64,000 bases of DNA from Thaumasiovibrio sp047250365 (GCF_047250365.1 NZ_JBLBVL010000020.1:1-64000); one strand, 5' to 3'; shown: positions 1-8,588, numbered from the stretch's first letter. Numbers and translations: made by a program. Notes: generated by a model from the letters alone, not told the origin.

Positions 1-53
1 TGTCGAAACTTTTGCTTTCAAGGCTTTCACCTCTTGTTTCGAACAGGTTGGCC

Positions 54-81
54 ATTTTATACAATTAAACTGTTGTGTCAA
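54..81 (-). promoter_or_regulatory. rRNA operon promoter P2 (leftward)
   Basis: On the minus strand a perfect -35 TTGACA (76-81) and -10 TAAAAT (54-59) are separated by 16 bp, about 120 bp downstream of P1. Tandem P1/P2 spaced by roughly 120 bp matches gammaproteobacterial rrn operons. The sequence from 53 to 1 would be the start of the leader before 16S rRNA. No open reading frame in 1-309 looks real. Confidence 0.7.
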
Positions 82-172
82 ACACTTTATCAATTTAATT
101 TTCAATGTTACCAAACTGCTTATCGACATAATGACTTGCTTCTAAAGCTGCATTCCGTGTCGATGAGGCGGC

Positions 173-200
173 ATTATAGAGATCAAAATCACACTGGCAA
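173..200 (-). promoter_or_regulatory. rRNA operon promoter P1 (leftward)
   Basis: Read on the minus strand there is a -35 TTGCCA (195-200) and a perfect -10 TATAAT (173-178) with a 16-bp spacer, followed by a GC-rich GCCGCC discriminator. Short spacer plus GC-rich discriminator is the hallmark of stringently controlled rrn P1 promoters. AT-rich sequence at 201-230 could be an UP element. The rRNA genes themselves would lie left of position 1 and are not in the window, so the assignment is inferred from promoter architecture and from the location beside yrdA. Confidence 0.75.
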
Positions 201-324
201 GCGTTTTTCACACCTTTTGATAAAACACTGGTTCGTTCGAATACATTTCGCTCACTATGCTAGATTTATAGGCTAAAAATGCTATTTTTGATTATATAAA
301 CCTAAAAAAATGGAGGGAATAGGC

Positions 325-870
325 ATGGAAACAAACGTAAGACCTTATAAAAATAACTATCCACTACTTGGCCAGCGTGTATACCTTGATAGTAGTGCCG
401 TTGTTATAGGACAAGTCAGGGTAGGGGATGACAGCAGCATTTGGCCATTAGTTTCTATCCGAGGCGATGTTAATTGCATCACGATAGGTCAACGCAGCAA
501 TATCCAAGATGGTTCCATCTTACACGTAACGCGAACATCCGAAGAGGATAGCCAAGGTTTCCCTTTATATATTGGCGATGATGTTACCGTTGGGCATCAT
601 GCCACGCTACATGGCTGTATATTGAAGAATCGTATTTTAATTGGCATGGGATCTATCGTCCTCGATGGAGCAATCATCGAAGATGATGTAATGCTGGCAG
701 CAGGGAGCCTCGTTCCACCAAGGAAAACTCTCACTAGCGGCTTTCTCTATGTGGGTAGCCCTGCAAAGCCAGCGCGCGCTTTAACTGATAAAGAGTTAAC
801 CTTTCTTCGTCAGTCAGCAAATAACTACGTAGTACTAAAAGATGAGTATCTCAACGAGGCGTCAGGCTAA
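325..870 (+). CDS. yrdA: YrdA-type gamma-carbonic-anhydrase-like hexapeptide protein
   Basis: 181-residue left-handed beta-helix protein of the YrdA/CaiE/gamma-carbonic anhydrase family. Hexapeptide repeats run from about residue 20 to 150, and His67, His91/92 and His96 sit where the family binds its metal between subunits of a trimer. The physiological substrate of bacterial YrdA proteins is unsettled, so carbonic anhydrase activity is only a family-level suggestion. An upstream in-frame ATG at 310 exists, but GGAGG at 312-316 is ideally placed for the ATG at 325, which I chose. The gene runs convergent with the DUF1488 gene and their stop regions overlap by 9 bp (862-870). It starts divergently from the rRNA promoters. 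Confidence 0.9.
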   Translation: METNVRPYKNNYPLLGQRVYLDSSAVVIGQVRVGDDSSIWPLVSIRGDVNCITIGQRSNIQDGSILHVTRTSEEDSQGFPLYIGDDVTVGHHATLHGCILKNRILIGMGSIVLDGAIIEDDVMLAAGSLVPPRKTLTSGFLYVGSPAKPARALTDKELTFLRQSANNYVVLKDEYLNEASG

Positions 871-1125
871 AGCAACCTCGCCTTTTGCGTTGTAGGCCTC
901 TTCTTCGATTAATGCCTCTATTTCTTCTTCTATATCGAAGCGCAACGCATTGAAAGCCGCCATAATTGCGGCTTCCCCTGCGCAAGGTTGACCTAACGCC
1001 TTTTCTAGCCAACGCAAACTCACCCAACATTCAATCAATGCGCCTTGCTGTTGAGCAGGAAAGCGTACCGCTTTTATCTCGGAGTCATACGACTGAATAT
1101 CTGGAAATAATATCGACTGGTTCAT
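862..1125 (-). CDS. DUF1488 family small protein
   Basis: 87-residue acidic cytoplasmic protein of the DUF1488 family, which has no established biochemical role. An N-terminal beta-rich part (IQSYDSEIKAVRFPAQ) precedes an amphipathic helical half rich in Glu and Ala (IEEEIEALIEEEAY). There is no signal peptide or membrane segment. It lies 14 bp after aroE on the same strand, so it is probably the last gene of the tsaC-hemF-aroE cluster; that placement is common in Vibrio relatives. Its stop region overlaps the end of convergent yrdA. Confidence 0.8.
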   Translation of the reverse strand: MNQSILFPDIQSYDSEIKAVRFPAQQQGALIECWVSLRWLEKALGQPCAGEAAIMAAFNALRFDIEEEIEALIEEEAYNAKGEVALA

Positions 1126-1139
1126 TTTCTATATCTCAA

Positions 1140-1964
1140 TTAACACTGTAGTAAACGACGTAACTCTCGTAACACTTGCTTTGTCCCTGGTCGTAACCCT
1201 CGCCAGATTAAAAAGCTTTCTGCAGCCTGACCAACCAACATCCCTAAGCCATCAATGGTTTTCGCTGCACCAAGATTAGTCGCCCATTGGTTAAATGCCG
1301 TAGGCTCCGCTCGATAGACCATATCGTAACAAACAACTTTGGGATGGATGAGGGAATCACTGATCGCTGGAATACTGTCAGACAGTCCCGCAGAGGTAGA
1401 GTTAATAATGATATCAAACTCTGGCTTTAACAATGCGGCCAAGCCACAGCCCTGAACCGGCCCGTGCTCAGCAAATAGTTTGGCTAACACATGGGCTTTT
1501 TCTTCGGTACGGTTGGCAATCGTTATTGATTCGGGGTGTTGATTCAACATCGGCAATACCACGCCTCTCGCTGCGCCTCCAGCCCCTAACAGAAGGATTC
1601 GTCGTCCTTGTAAGTCAACATGGTGATTAATGAGATCCTGAACCAACCCTTCACCATCCGTGTTATCACCAAGGATACCGCCATCATCCAATTTCTTTAA
1701 CGTATTCACTGCGCCAGCTAATTGGGCACGCAAAGTTAGCTGAGTGGCATACTCGAATGCGTCTTCTTTGAATGGTGCAGTGACATTGCACCCTTTGCCA
1801 TTTGCAGCAAAAAAACGATCTAATGAGCGAATAAATGTAGATTTATCTTCAGCTAGCTCTGCCTCATATTGCATTGCTTGCCCAGTCTGCCGAGCAAACA
1901 GAGTATGAATATAAGGGGATTTACTTTGTGTGATGGGGTTACCGTATACCCGATAAAGATCCAT
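1140..1964 (-). CDS. aroE: shikimate 5-dehydrogenase
   Basis: NADP-dependent reduction of 3-dehydroshikimate to shikimate, the fourth step of chorismate synthesis, in the cytosol. The 274-residue length is typical. The substrate-binding SKSP motif is at 14-17, the catalytic Lys66 is in NVTAPFK, and Asp103 follows in NTDGEG. The nucleotide-binding loop GAGGAARG starts near 127. It lies 53 bp downstream of hemF and 14 bp upstream of the DUF1488 gene, all leftward, so co-transcription is likely. It is a complete gene with all catalytic residues. Confidence 0.96.
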   Translation of the reverse strand: MDLYRVYGNPITQSKSPYIHTLFARQTGQAMQYEAELAEDKSTFIRSLDRFFAANGKGCNVTAPFKEDAFEYATQLTLRAQLAGAVNTLKKLDDGGILGDNTDGEGLVQDLINHHVDLQGRRILLLGAGGAARGVVLPMLNQHPESITIANRTEEKAHVLAKLFAEHGPVQGCGLAALLKPEFDIIINSTSAGLSDSIPAISDSLIHPKVVCYDMVYRAEPTAFNQWATNLGAAKTIDGLGMLVGQAAESFLIWRGLRPGTKQVLRELRRLLQC

Positions 1965-2017
1965 GTTAACGTCCTGTTCTTATTCAATACCATGACACTA
2001 ACATTGCTTATCTCGAC

Positions 2018-2938
2018 TTACCACTCTCGAGGCTTTAAGTAGTCTTGATAAAGCCGCGCCTCCTCACTACCTTCAATCGGTTGGTAAGCATACTCCCAGC
2101 GCGCTAAAGGAGGCATCGACATCAGAATAGATTCGGTTCGCCCACCACTTTGTAGCCCAAACAGGGTGCCGCGATCATAGACAAGATTAAATTCCACATA
2201 ACGTCCACGCCGATATAGTTGAAACTGTCGCTCACGCTCACCATAAGCTAACGATTTTCGTCGCTCAACAATTGGCGTGTAAGCCTCGATGTATCCCTGA
2301 CCAACTGCTTTGATATAATCAAAGCACGTCGCAAAGCCCCATTGATTGAGATCATCAAAGAACAAACCACCCACACCGCGCGTTTCGTCACGATGGGGGA
2401 GATAGAAGTACTTATCGCACCATGCTTTATGCTCGGAATAAACCGTATGACCAAATGGCGCACAAAGTGCTTTTGCCACTTGATGCCAGTGCTGACAATC
2501 GTCATCAAAAGGATAAAACGGTGTCAGATCAAAGCCACCCCCAAACCACCAAACTGGGTCTTCGCCCTCTTTTTCCGCAACAAAGAAGCGGACATTAGCA
2601 TGAGATGTTGGTATGTAGGGATTGTGCGGGTGTATGACTAACGAAACCCCCATCGCCTCAAAGCGGCGTCCCACCAACTCGGGCCGATGAGCCGTGGCAG
2701 AAGATGGCATTTGATCGCCAAATACATGAGAGAAATTTACGCCAGCTTGCTCAAAAACCCCGCCATCCCTTAAAACCCGACTGCGACCGCCGCCGCCCAG
2801 TTTCTCAGTTGGCCCTCGTTGCCACGCATCTTCTTCAAACGATTTTACGCCATCTTGAGCGGCCAACGCGTGACAAATTTCATCTTGAAGACAAAGTAAA
2901 AAATCCTTAACTGCCGCTTTATCTACTGAGGTTGTCAT
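2018..2938 (-). CDS. hemF: oxygen-dependent coproporphyrinogen III oxidase
   Basis: Aerobic conversion of coproporphyrinogen III to protoporphyrinogen IX in heme synthesis. The 306-residue protein carries the family-defining stretch around 102-119 (HPHNPYIPTSHANVRFF), the metal-binding HRDETRGVGG segment, and the C-terminal FNLVYDRGTLFGLQSGGR signature. It follows tsaC by 7 bp and precedes aroE, the common gammaproteobacterial arrangement. It is an intact cytosolic enzyme without a signal peptide. Confidence 0.97.
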   Translation of the reverse strand: MTTSVDKAAVKDFLLCLQDEICHALAAQDGVKSFEEDAWQRGPTEKLGGGGRSRVLRDGGVFEQAGVNFSHVFGDQMPSSATAHRPELVGRRFEAMGVSLVIHPHNPYIPTSHANVRFFVAEKEGEDPVWWFGGGFDLTPFYPFDDDCQHWHQVAKALCAPFGHTVYSEHKAWCDKYFYLPHRDETRGVGGLFFDDLNQWGFATCFDYIKAVGQGYIEAYTPIVERRKSLAYGERERQFQLYRRGRYVEFNLVYDRGTLFGLQSGGRTESILMSMPPLARWEYAYQPIEGSEEARLYQDYLKPREW

Positions 2939-2945
2939 TTATTAT

Positions 2946-3504
2946 CTATCCTTGTCGAAATAATTGACCAGTTAACGCATCCCGTATTTCCGAGGGATTT
3001 AACCGTCCGCTAGTTTCCCCATTCAAGAGTACGACCTTATCACCAAGCTGCGCTTGCACCTCAGCCGCCGTTCGGCAAGGAGGCTCCCCAGTCAGGTTGG
3101 CGCTGGTTGAAGTGATCGGTTTACCGTAGGTTCGACACAAGACCTGCACTAGTGGATGATCGCTCACTCTCACCGCGATCGTATCAAACCGCCCAGTAAG
3201 AAAAGAAGGGACAGATGGCTTTGCTGGCATCACCCAAGTTACAGGGCCTGGCCAAGTGGCAAATATCGCCTCTCGTTGTTGCTCTGACAGGGCACTATCA
3301 TCAACATAATTCTTTAACTGCGCATAATCTGACGCAATCAGTATTAACCCCTTATCAACCGAGCGCTGTTTCAAGGTCAGCAAACGCTGTACTGCCTTGC
3401 CACAATCAGGATCACAGCCAACCCCAAATACCGCCTCAGTCGGATAAGCAATAACCTGTCCTTTGTGTAATGCATCAACTGCTTGCAATAGCTTATCCAA
3501 AATC
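2946..3504 (-). CDS. tsaC: L-threonylcarbamoyladenylate synthase TsaC (YrdC/RimN)
   Basis: Makes threonylcarbamoyl-AMP from threonine, bicarbonate and ATP for the universal t6A37 modification of ANN-decoding tRNAs. It is a single YrdC domain of about 186 residues. YPTEAVFGVGCDPD (about 21-34) and KPITSTSANLTG are the conserved nucleotide- and threonine-pocket motifs. The reading frame begins with a GTG whose codon spans 3504-3506, aligned with the usual N-terminus, so the true right boundary is 3506. It is the first gene of the leftward hemF-aroE-DUF1488 cluster and lies divergent from purE, sharing the PurR-box intergenic region. Confidence 0.92.
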
Positions 3505-3586
3505 ACTGCCCTCTGTTCGTTTACACCCAGAGCCTAGTGTAGCGATTACCGCATAATGACTCCATAAATATGCGAATTCTTTCCGT

Positions 3587-3602
3587 ACGCAAACGTTTTC
3601 CT
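3587..3602 (+). promoter_or_regulatory. PurR operator upstream of purEK
   Basis: The 16-mer ACGCAAACGTTTTCCT matches the E. coli PurR consensus (ANGCAANCGNTTNCNT) at every specified position. It overlaps the -35 region of the purE promoter and lies 70 bp before the purE start, as in E. coli purEK. Repression by hypoxanthine/guanine-bound PurR is inferred from this match. Confidence 0.85.
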
Positions 3603-3624
3603 TATGGCGAAATCTCCGTATAAT
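3596..3624 (+). promoter_or_regulatory. purEK promoter
   Basis: A perfect -10 TATAAT lies at 3619-3624. A weak -35 (TTTTCC, 3596-3601) sits 17 bp upstream, inside the PurR box. The predicted start is about 40 bp before the purE start codon. Confidence 0.65.
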
Positions 3625-3671
3625 GCGCACAGATTGTCTTTATGCACAGATATGTTTTTAAGGAGTTTGGG

Positions 3672-4160
3672 ATGAAAGTGGGAATTATTATGGGGTCAAA
3701 GTCAGATTGGCCAACCATGCAACATGCAGCGGATATGCTAGATCGTTTCAATATTCCATACGAAACAACCGTCGTTTCTGCCCACCGCACCCCACATCTT
3801 CTTACCGAATATGCCGAAAATGCCGCTGGGCGAGGCCTTAAAGTGATAATTGCTGGCGCAGGTGGTGCCGCGCACTTACCTGGCATGACAGCAGCCTTTA
3901 CTAGCCTACCGGTATTAGGCGTTCCTGTTCAATCCCGTGCCCTTAAAGGAATGGACTCACTGCTTTCCATTGTGCAAATGCCAAAAGGCGTTGCTGTCGG
4001 CACGCTTGCTATCGGTGATGCTGGTGCAGCAAACGCTGGATTATTGGCCGCTCAAATCATCGGTACTAACGATGCGGATGTTATGGCAAAAATCGATGCT
4101 TTCCGTCAGGAGCAGACTGATACTGTACTTGCACATCCTAATCCAGCAGAGGATGCGTAA
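3672..4160 (+). CDS. purE: N5-carboxyaminoimidazole ribonucleotide mutase
   Basis: Converts N5-CAIR to CAIR in de novo purine synthesis, acting after PurK. The 162-residue class I PurE has GSKSDWPTM (8-16) and SAHRTP (36-41) carrying the catalytic Ser and His, plus the GAGGAAHLPGM loop. An earlier in-frame ATG at 3642 is less likely. AAGGAG at 3659-3664 is correctly spaced from the ATG at 3672, which also gives the family's usual N-terminus. The stop TAA shares one base with the purK ATG, indicating translational coupling. Transcription is from the PurR-controlled promoter just upstream. Confidence 0.97.
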   Translation: MKVGIIMGSKSDWPTMQHAADMLDRFNIPYETTVVSAHRTPHLLTEYAENAAGRGLKVIIAGAGGAAHLPGMTAAFTSLPVLGVPVQSRALKGMDSLLSIVQMPKGVAVGTLAIGDAGAANAGLLAAQIIGTNDADVMAKIDAFRQEQTDTVLAHPNPAEDA

Positions 4161-5275
4161 TGAAAGTATTGGTACTCGGGGCAGGCCAACTCGCTAGAAT
4201 GATGTCTCTCGCGGGGGCCCCACTTAACATTGACGTTATCGCGTATGATGTTGGGTCAGAAAAGGTGGTTCACCCCTTAACACAACACCTGTTGCCGTAT
4301 TCATTAGAGGCTGCAATAGAGGCCGTTGACGTCATTACGGCGGAGTTTGAGCATATCCCACACGATGTACTGGAACTGTGTGAGGAACACGGTAAGTTCT
4401 TACCAAGCACTGATGCCATTAAAGCCGGCGGTGATCGCCGCCTTGAAAAGGCACTGCTCGATCGTGCCAATGTGGCAAATGCTAAATACCAAGTCATTGC
4501 TGCTCGGCAAGATCTTATCGAAGCAGCAGAGAGCATTGGTTTACCCCTCGTGCTGAAAAGTGCGCTCGGTGGTTATGATGGCAAAGGGCAGTGGCGTCTA
4601 AAATCAGCAGAACAAATCGACGACACTTGGCAAGAGATCGAAGCATTTCTGCAACAAACACCGAACCAGGCAATTGTTGCTGAAGAATTTGTACCGTTTT
4701 GTCGTGAAGTGTCATTGGTAGGGGCTCGTGATAAACACGGTAACGTTCGCGTCTATCCTATCACTGAAAATGTCCATGTGAATGGCGTTTTAAACCTCTC
4801 CATTGCACAGCCCACTCAACACAATGTTCAGCAGCAAGCCAGTGAAATGTTCAGCGCTGTTGCCGATGCGCTTGATTATGTCGGCGTGCTCGCTATCGAA
4901 TTCTTTGAAGTTAATGGCAAGCTGCTGGTCAACGAAATAGCGCCTCGCGTACATAATTCAGGTCATTGGACTCAGCAGGGCGCTGAAACCTGTCAATTTG
5001 AGAACCATCTACGTGCAGTCTGTGGACTTCCGCTTGGCGCAACCACGTTAATTCGCCCGACGGCGATGATCAATATTCTCGGTGAAGACACACTGCCAAC
5101 CGCCGTGCTGCAGCAGACCGAAAGCCATGTTCACTGGTACGGCAAAGAGAAACGTGCCGGGAGAAAAATGGGTCATATCAATGTCTGTGCCACAGATATG
5201 GATGCGTTGCAGCACACCCTAGCCTGGCTCGGGACGCATTTAGATGCCGACGCATTTCCAGCACTACCACGTTAA
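4160..5275 (+). CDS. purK: N5-carboxyaminoimidazole ribonucleotide synthase
   Basis: ATP-grasp enzyme that carboxylates AIR to N5-CAIR using ATP and bicarbonate, supplying PurE. The 371 residues begin with a Rossmann-like GAGQLARM (7-14). The ATP-grasp core includes LVLKSALGGYDGKGQW and the metal/ATP-binding IEFFEVNGKLLVNEIAPRVHNSGHW segment. Its start codon overlaps the purE stop by one base. The operon ends at a strong hairpin at 5283-5308 shared with the convergent downstream gene. Confidence 0.96.
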   Translation: MKVLVLGAGQLARMMSLAGAPLNIDVIAYDVGSEKVVHPLTQHLLPYSLEAAIEAVDVITAEFEHIPHDVLELCEEHGKFLPSTDAIKAGGDRRLEKALLDRANVANAKYQVIAARQDLIEAAESIGLPLVLKSALGGYDGKGQWRLKSAEQIDDTWQEIEAFLQQTPNQAIVAEEFVPFCREVSLVGARDKHGNVRVYPITENVHVNGVLNLSIAQPTQHNVQQQASEMFSAVADALDYVGVLAIEFFEVNGKLLVNEIAPRVHNSGHWTQQGAETCQFENHLRAVCGLPLGATTLIRPTAMINILGEDTLPTAVLQQTESHVHWYGKEKRAGRKMGHINVCATDMDALQHTLAWLGTHLDADAFPALPR

Positions 5276-5282
5276 CAACAAA

Positions 5283-5308
5283 AAACGCCAACATCTCTGT
5301 TGGCGTTT
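5283..5308. terminator. bidirectional terminator between purK and the zinc-finger gene
   Basis: Perfect 11-bp stem AAACGCCAACA / TGTTGGCGTTT (5283-5293, 5298-5308) with a TCTC loop. An A-run before it gives a U-tract for the leftward transcript and a short T-run follows it on the plus strand. It lies between convergent genes. Confidence 0.85.
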
Positions 5309-5334
5309 CTCTATCCCGTTCGCAGCACAAATCT

Positions 5335-5889
5335 TTAGTCTGGCTGAATAAAGCCACAACGCCGATCGGCACATTGACGCTTCACTCCATTAGCGGTCTT
5401 TTTCTCGACCAGCAAAGCAAAGCCGCACTGCTCACACCACCCCTTGATTGGCCTGCTGTTGGCAGCAAACTTACACTTTGGGTACCCATCACACGCATAA
5501 AAGGTTTTACCGTAACGCGACTGTCGCTCCACCAAGTGGCCACCACGACATAACGGACAAGCAAGGTGTGTCTCTTCCGCTTTTTTATCGGGAGATGCTA
5601 TGTAGCGACATGCAGGCCAACCTCGGCAACCGATAAACATCCCAAATCGACCTTGGCGCAGAAGCAAGTCCTCACCACAGTCGGGGCAGGGCATGCCGAG
5701 CTCTTTGACCACATGACCATCGTGCTGCTGTAGTGGTCGAACATAGTCACAAGCCGGGTAGTGAGTGCAGCCCAAAAAAGGACCATGCTTACCAAAGCGC
5801 ATCTCGAGCTTGTGTTGGCATAGAGGACAAGGCTCATCAAGCGCATGCTCATGAGCCGAAAAAAGAGGCTGGGAAACTTTATTGTTCAT
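5335..5889 (-). CDS. topoisomerase-I-type zinc-finger protein (YrdD-like)
   Basis: 184-residue protein made almost entirely of four tandem topoisomerase C4-type zinc fingers. Each has CxxC, about 15-18 residues, then a C-terminal Cys pair: CPLCQHKLEM..., CPDCGEDLLL..., CPLCRGGHLV... and CEQCGFALLV.... In E. coli such fingers form the C-terminal DNA-binding tail of TopA; here they stand alone without the catalytic toprim/transesterase part. A nucleic-acid-binding role is likely but the function is unknown. It is the last gene of the leftward lysM-dprA-smg operon, 53 bp after smg. It is best considered a homologue of E. coli YrdD. Confidence 0.87.
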   Translation of the reverse strand: MNNKVSQPLFSAHEHALDEPCPLCQHKLEMRFGKHGPFLGCTHYPACDYVRPLQQHDGHVVKELGMPCPDCGEDLLLRQGRFGMFIGCRGWPACRYIASPDKKAEETHLACPLCRGGHLVERQSRYGKTFYACDGYPKCKFAANSRPIKGWCEQCGFALLVEKKTANGVKRQCADRRCGFIQPD

Positions 5890-5942
5890 GCTGCACTGCT
5901 AATAATCCAATGCCACGATGGCATGACAAATTGAAAAGATAA

Positions 5943-6413
5943 TTAATGAAGCAGGCCGTTTTCGCTCTCATATAGCAAGTCTTCCATTTGGTGGTATGCA
6001 CTTTCATGACCCGGTACATTAAATAGCACCATCAATACCACCCATTTCAAGTCATCAAGGTAGAACTCACTGGTTTCGAGTTCCATAACTCGCTCGATAA
6101 CCATTTCACGGGTTTCAGCGCCCAGTACATGCACTTGCTCTAAAAACAGCAGAAAGCCGCGGCATTGCGTGTTTAAATACTGCATCTCAAGCTCGGTGTA
6201 TACACGCATTGAAGTCAATGCACCGTTTTGAAAGGATGATTCTGGAGACTCTTGTAATGCTGCCAATTTTTCCAGCCAATTTAGAGCTTTATGGATATCC
6301 TCCTGAGGAAATCCGGCACCAGACAATTCATCAGACAAGGTGTCTTGATCAACCTGCAGCTCGACTTCACTGTGGATGTAAGTCTCAAACAGATACATCA
6401 GAATATCCATCAT
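5943..6413 (-). CDS. smg: Smg protein (DUF494)
   Basis: 157-residue acidic helical cytoplasmic protein of the Smg/DUF494 family, found beside dprA across gammaproteobacteria; its molecular role is not established. The N-terminus MMDILMYLFETYIHSE and the segment DIHKALNWLEKLAALQ are the recognisable family signatures. A TTG six bases upstream extends the frame, but GGAGG (6422-6426) is 8 nt from the ATG at 6411-6413, which I chose. The SD lies inside the dprA 3' end and the dprA stop is two bases before the start, so translation is probably coupled. Confidence 0.93.
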   Translation of the reverse strand: MMDILMYLFETYIHSEVELQVDQDTLSDELSGAGFPQEDIHKALNWLEKLAALQESPESSFQNGALTSMRVYTELEMQYLNTQCRGFLLFLEQVHVLGAETREMVIERVMELETSEFYLDDLKWVVLMVLFNVPGHESAYHQMEDLLYESENGLLH

Positions 6414-6415
6414 AA

Positions 6416-7510
6416 TCAACCCCTCCTCGTTCTAACATACCCCCCAGGCACGGTGGTTACCAGCCCTTGAAGTTCAAGCTCTAATAACTGCGTCATAACA
6501 TCATGTACTGGCAGCTGAGCTCGGTCTGCAATCACATCAACGGGTGTTGCATCACTCCCTACGTTATCTAACAGTGGGACAAATGGCAATTCCTCATTCA
6601 CCTTCCCGTCCATATCGCCCCCCGAGTGATGATTTATTGCACAACCCGTCAGTGCTCCGACTTCGTTAATAATATCGACCGGCGTTTGCACCAGTTTAGC
6701 ACCACTTTGGATCAGCTTATGACAGCCATGACTTTGTGGATTAAAAACCGAACCCGGCAGCGCAAACACTTCACGATTCTGCTCTAAGGCATATTTTACC
6801 GTAATAAGAGAACCGCTTTTTTCTGCCGCCTCAACCACAAACACGCCCACAGAGAGGCCACTGATAATGCGATTTCGACGTGGAAAATGACCCGGTCGCG
6901 GTGGAGTGTTGGGCAGAAACTCAGACACCAAGGCGCCTTGCTCACGAATTTGTGCCGCTAAGTGGCGGTGTGCAGCAGGATAGATAGATGCCAACCCACT
7001 GCCTAACACTGCAATCGTTTTTCCACCGTTTTCCAATGCCCCCGTATGCGCATACCCATCGATTCCCAATGCCAGCCCACTCGTTATCACATACCCCTCG
7101 GTAACGAGCCCAGCCGCAAACTGAGCAGCCGCTTCGCGCCCATCTATACTCGCTTGACGACTTCCCACCATGGCAATTTGTGGTTGCTTTAAAGCATCAA
7201 CATCACCATCAATAAACAAAACCGGAGGTGGAGAAGAAATTTGCCGTAATAGATAAGGGTAGTCAGGGTGGAGGAGGTGAAGAAGGTGATGAGATGGAGA
7301 TTTCAACCACTGCAAGGCAGCCACTTGAGATGCGTGTAATGGACGTCGAAAGGCCTGTACTTGAAGAGCACTCATGCCGACTGACAGCCAGACAGAGTCA
7401 TCTGCCTGATATAACTCCGCTTCCGATAAACGCTGACACAAGCGGAGAATGCCTCGCCCACCAAGGCGTGGCACCCCCAACAAACGTATCCAAAATTCAG
7501 CGTCAGTCAC
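6416..7510 (-). CDS. dprA: DNA processing protein DprA (Smf)
   Basis: Loads RecA onto incoming single-stranded DNA during natural transformation. The 364-residue protein has an N-terminal SAM-like helical part (to about 90), the Rossmann-type DNA-binding core (MVGSRQASIDGREAAAQF, ITSGLALGIDGYAHTGAL, IAVLGSGL, FPRRNRIISGLS), and a C-terminal winged-helix domain (after about 300). The start is a GTG (7508-7510) overlapping the 3' end of the lysM gene by 8 bp. Together with comM further right this supports competence capability, as expected in Vibrionaceae. Confidence 0.95.
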   Translation of the reverse strand: MTDAEFWIRLLGVPRLGGRGILRLCQRLSEAELYQADDSVWLSVGMSALQVQAFRRPLHASQVAALQWLKSPSHHLLHLLHPDYPYLLRQISSPPPVLFIDGDVDALKQPQIAMVGSRQASIDGREAAAQFAAGLVTEGYVITSGLALGIDGYAHTGALENGGKTIAVLGSGLASIYPAAHRHLAAQIREQGALVSEFLPNTPPRPGHFPRRNRIISGLSVGVFVVEAAEKSGSLITVKYALEQNREVFALPGSVFNPQSHGCHKLIQSGAKLVQTPVDIINEVGALTGCAINHHSGGDMDGKVNEELPFVPLLDNVGSDATPVDVIADRAQLPVHDVMTQLLELELQGLVTTVPGGYVRTRRG

Positions 7511-8588
7511 GAGAAAGAGGCGATGAGAACGCCGTATTCACCTGAATAGGAGCAGGTGCTCGCGTCACGACAGCAAGGCTAAAGTGTGCATACGGGCGGA
7601 TCACCATCAGTTCCCCTAACGCTCGCTCACCCAATGGCTCACCACTGGTCTTAAGCTTTGATGGTCGTAACTGATATTTATAGCCTTTATTGGTGTTGCG
7701 CACAAAGGCTCCCGGTTCATTGACTTCAACAATATGCCCGGCCACCAAGTTATCCTCATACCCCCGGTCTAGGACGACGACTTGATAATGCGCTTGATAA
7801 TTAAAACCATCCATATCCGCGACAATACGCCCCTTTAATCCCTCAGGAGATGGTGCTGGCGCAAAGGTCATCTGTTCAAAAAAGTTCTCTGCATTTTCAG
7901 AGGCTAACGGCAGCAAAACGTCATTCTGCTGTATTTCTCGCCCCGATGCCTGCAAGTTTAAAATGCTCTGTTTATCAAAACGCTGCACAATTTCAGCATT
8001 GCCAATGTGACGAAGAGGGAAAACCTTCTCTTCGCTATCAGTACGCACTGCGGCCTCCATCACGCGGTAAACCCCCCAACGACTCTGTTTTGCCAATGGT
8101 TGGTCAACAAAAATATCATCAAAGCTAGTTAAGTAAGTACGCCCATCTTGGCTACCTACCACTCGAGGCAGCAGAGATAGCGCCTTGGTATCTAACAGGC
8201 GATCCTGTGCCATAAACGGTAACAAGAGCTGATCATCCAATACCGTAATAGGCTGCTTTATCTCACTCACACGGGCGGTTGGCGACAATTTGGTAAGCCT
8301 TTTTGAACTTAAGCGAGGCTGGCCATCCACCCATATCAAATGCAGTATGTCACCGGGATAAATTAAATGTGGATTCTCTATCGCTGGATTAGCTTGCCAT
8401 AATTGTGGCCATAGCCACGGACTATCTAAAAAGTACGCCGAAATATCCCAAAGGGTATCCCCCTTTTTAACGACGTATTGAGTTGGGTGCCCATCCTTCA
8501 ATGTCAGCGCAGATGCTGACCACGAAATCAATGCGGTGAATAGTAATGTAATAAATAATTGACTGTAGCGTCGCCACGTTTGTGCCAT
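7503..8588 (-). CDS. LysM-domain envelope protein
   Basis: 361-residue exported protein. A hydrophobic signal segment (about residues 10-27, LFITLLFTALISWSASA) is followed by one LysM peptidoglycan-binding domain (YVVKKGDTLWDISAYFL ... NPHLIYPGDILHL, about 38-85) and a long region without a recognised catalytic motif. It is homologous to the LysM protein encoded upstream of dprA throughout Vibrionaceae; its exact function is unknown. It is the first gene of the leftward lysM-dprA-smg-zinc-finger operon and divergent from def across 121 bp. Binding to the cell wall is a family-based inference. Confidence 0.88.
   Translation of the reverse strand: MAQTWRRYSQLFITLLFTALISWSASALTLKDGHPTQYVVKKGDTLWDISAYFLDSPWLWPQLWQANPAIENPHLIYPGDILHLIWVDGQPRLSSKRLTKLSPTARVSEIKQPITVLDDQLLLPFMAQDRLLDTKALSLLPRVVGSQDGRTYLTSFDDIFVDQPLAKQSRWGVYRVMEAAVRTDSEEKVFPLRHIGNAEIVQRFDKQSILNLQASGREIQQNDVLLPLASENAENFFEQMTFAPAPSPEGLKGRIVADMDGFNYQAHYQVVVLDRGYEDNLVAGHIVEVNEPGAFVRNTNKGYKYQLRPSKLKTSGEPLGERALGELMVIRPYAHFSLAVVTRAPAPIQVNTAFSSPLSRD

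Noticed and set aside
34..276. 80-codon open frame at the left edge
   Set aside because: It lies across the rrn promoter region, has no SD or family resemblance, and the opposite-strand promoter structure explains the sequence.
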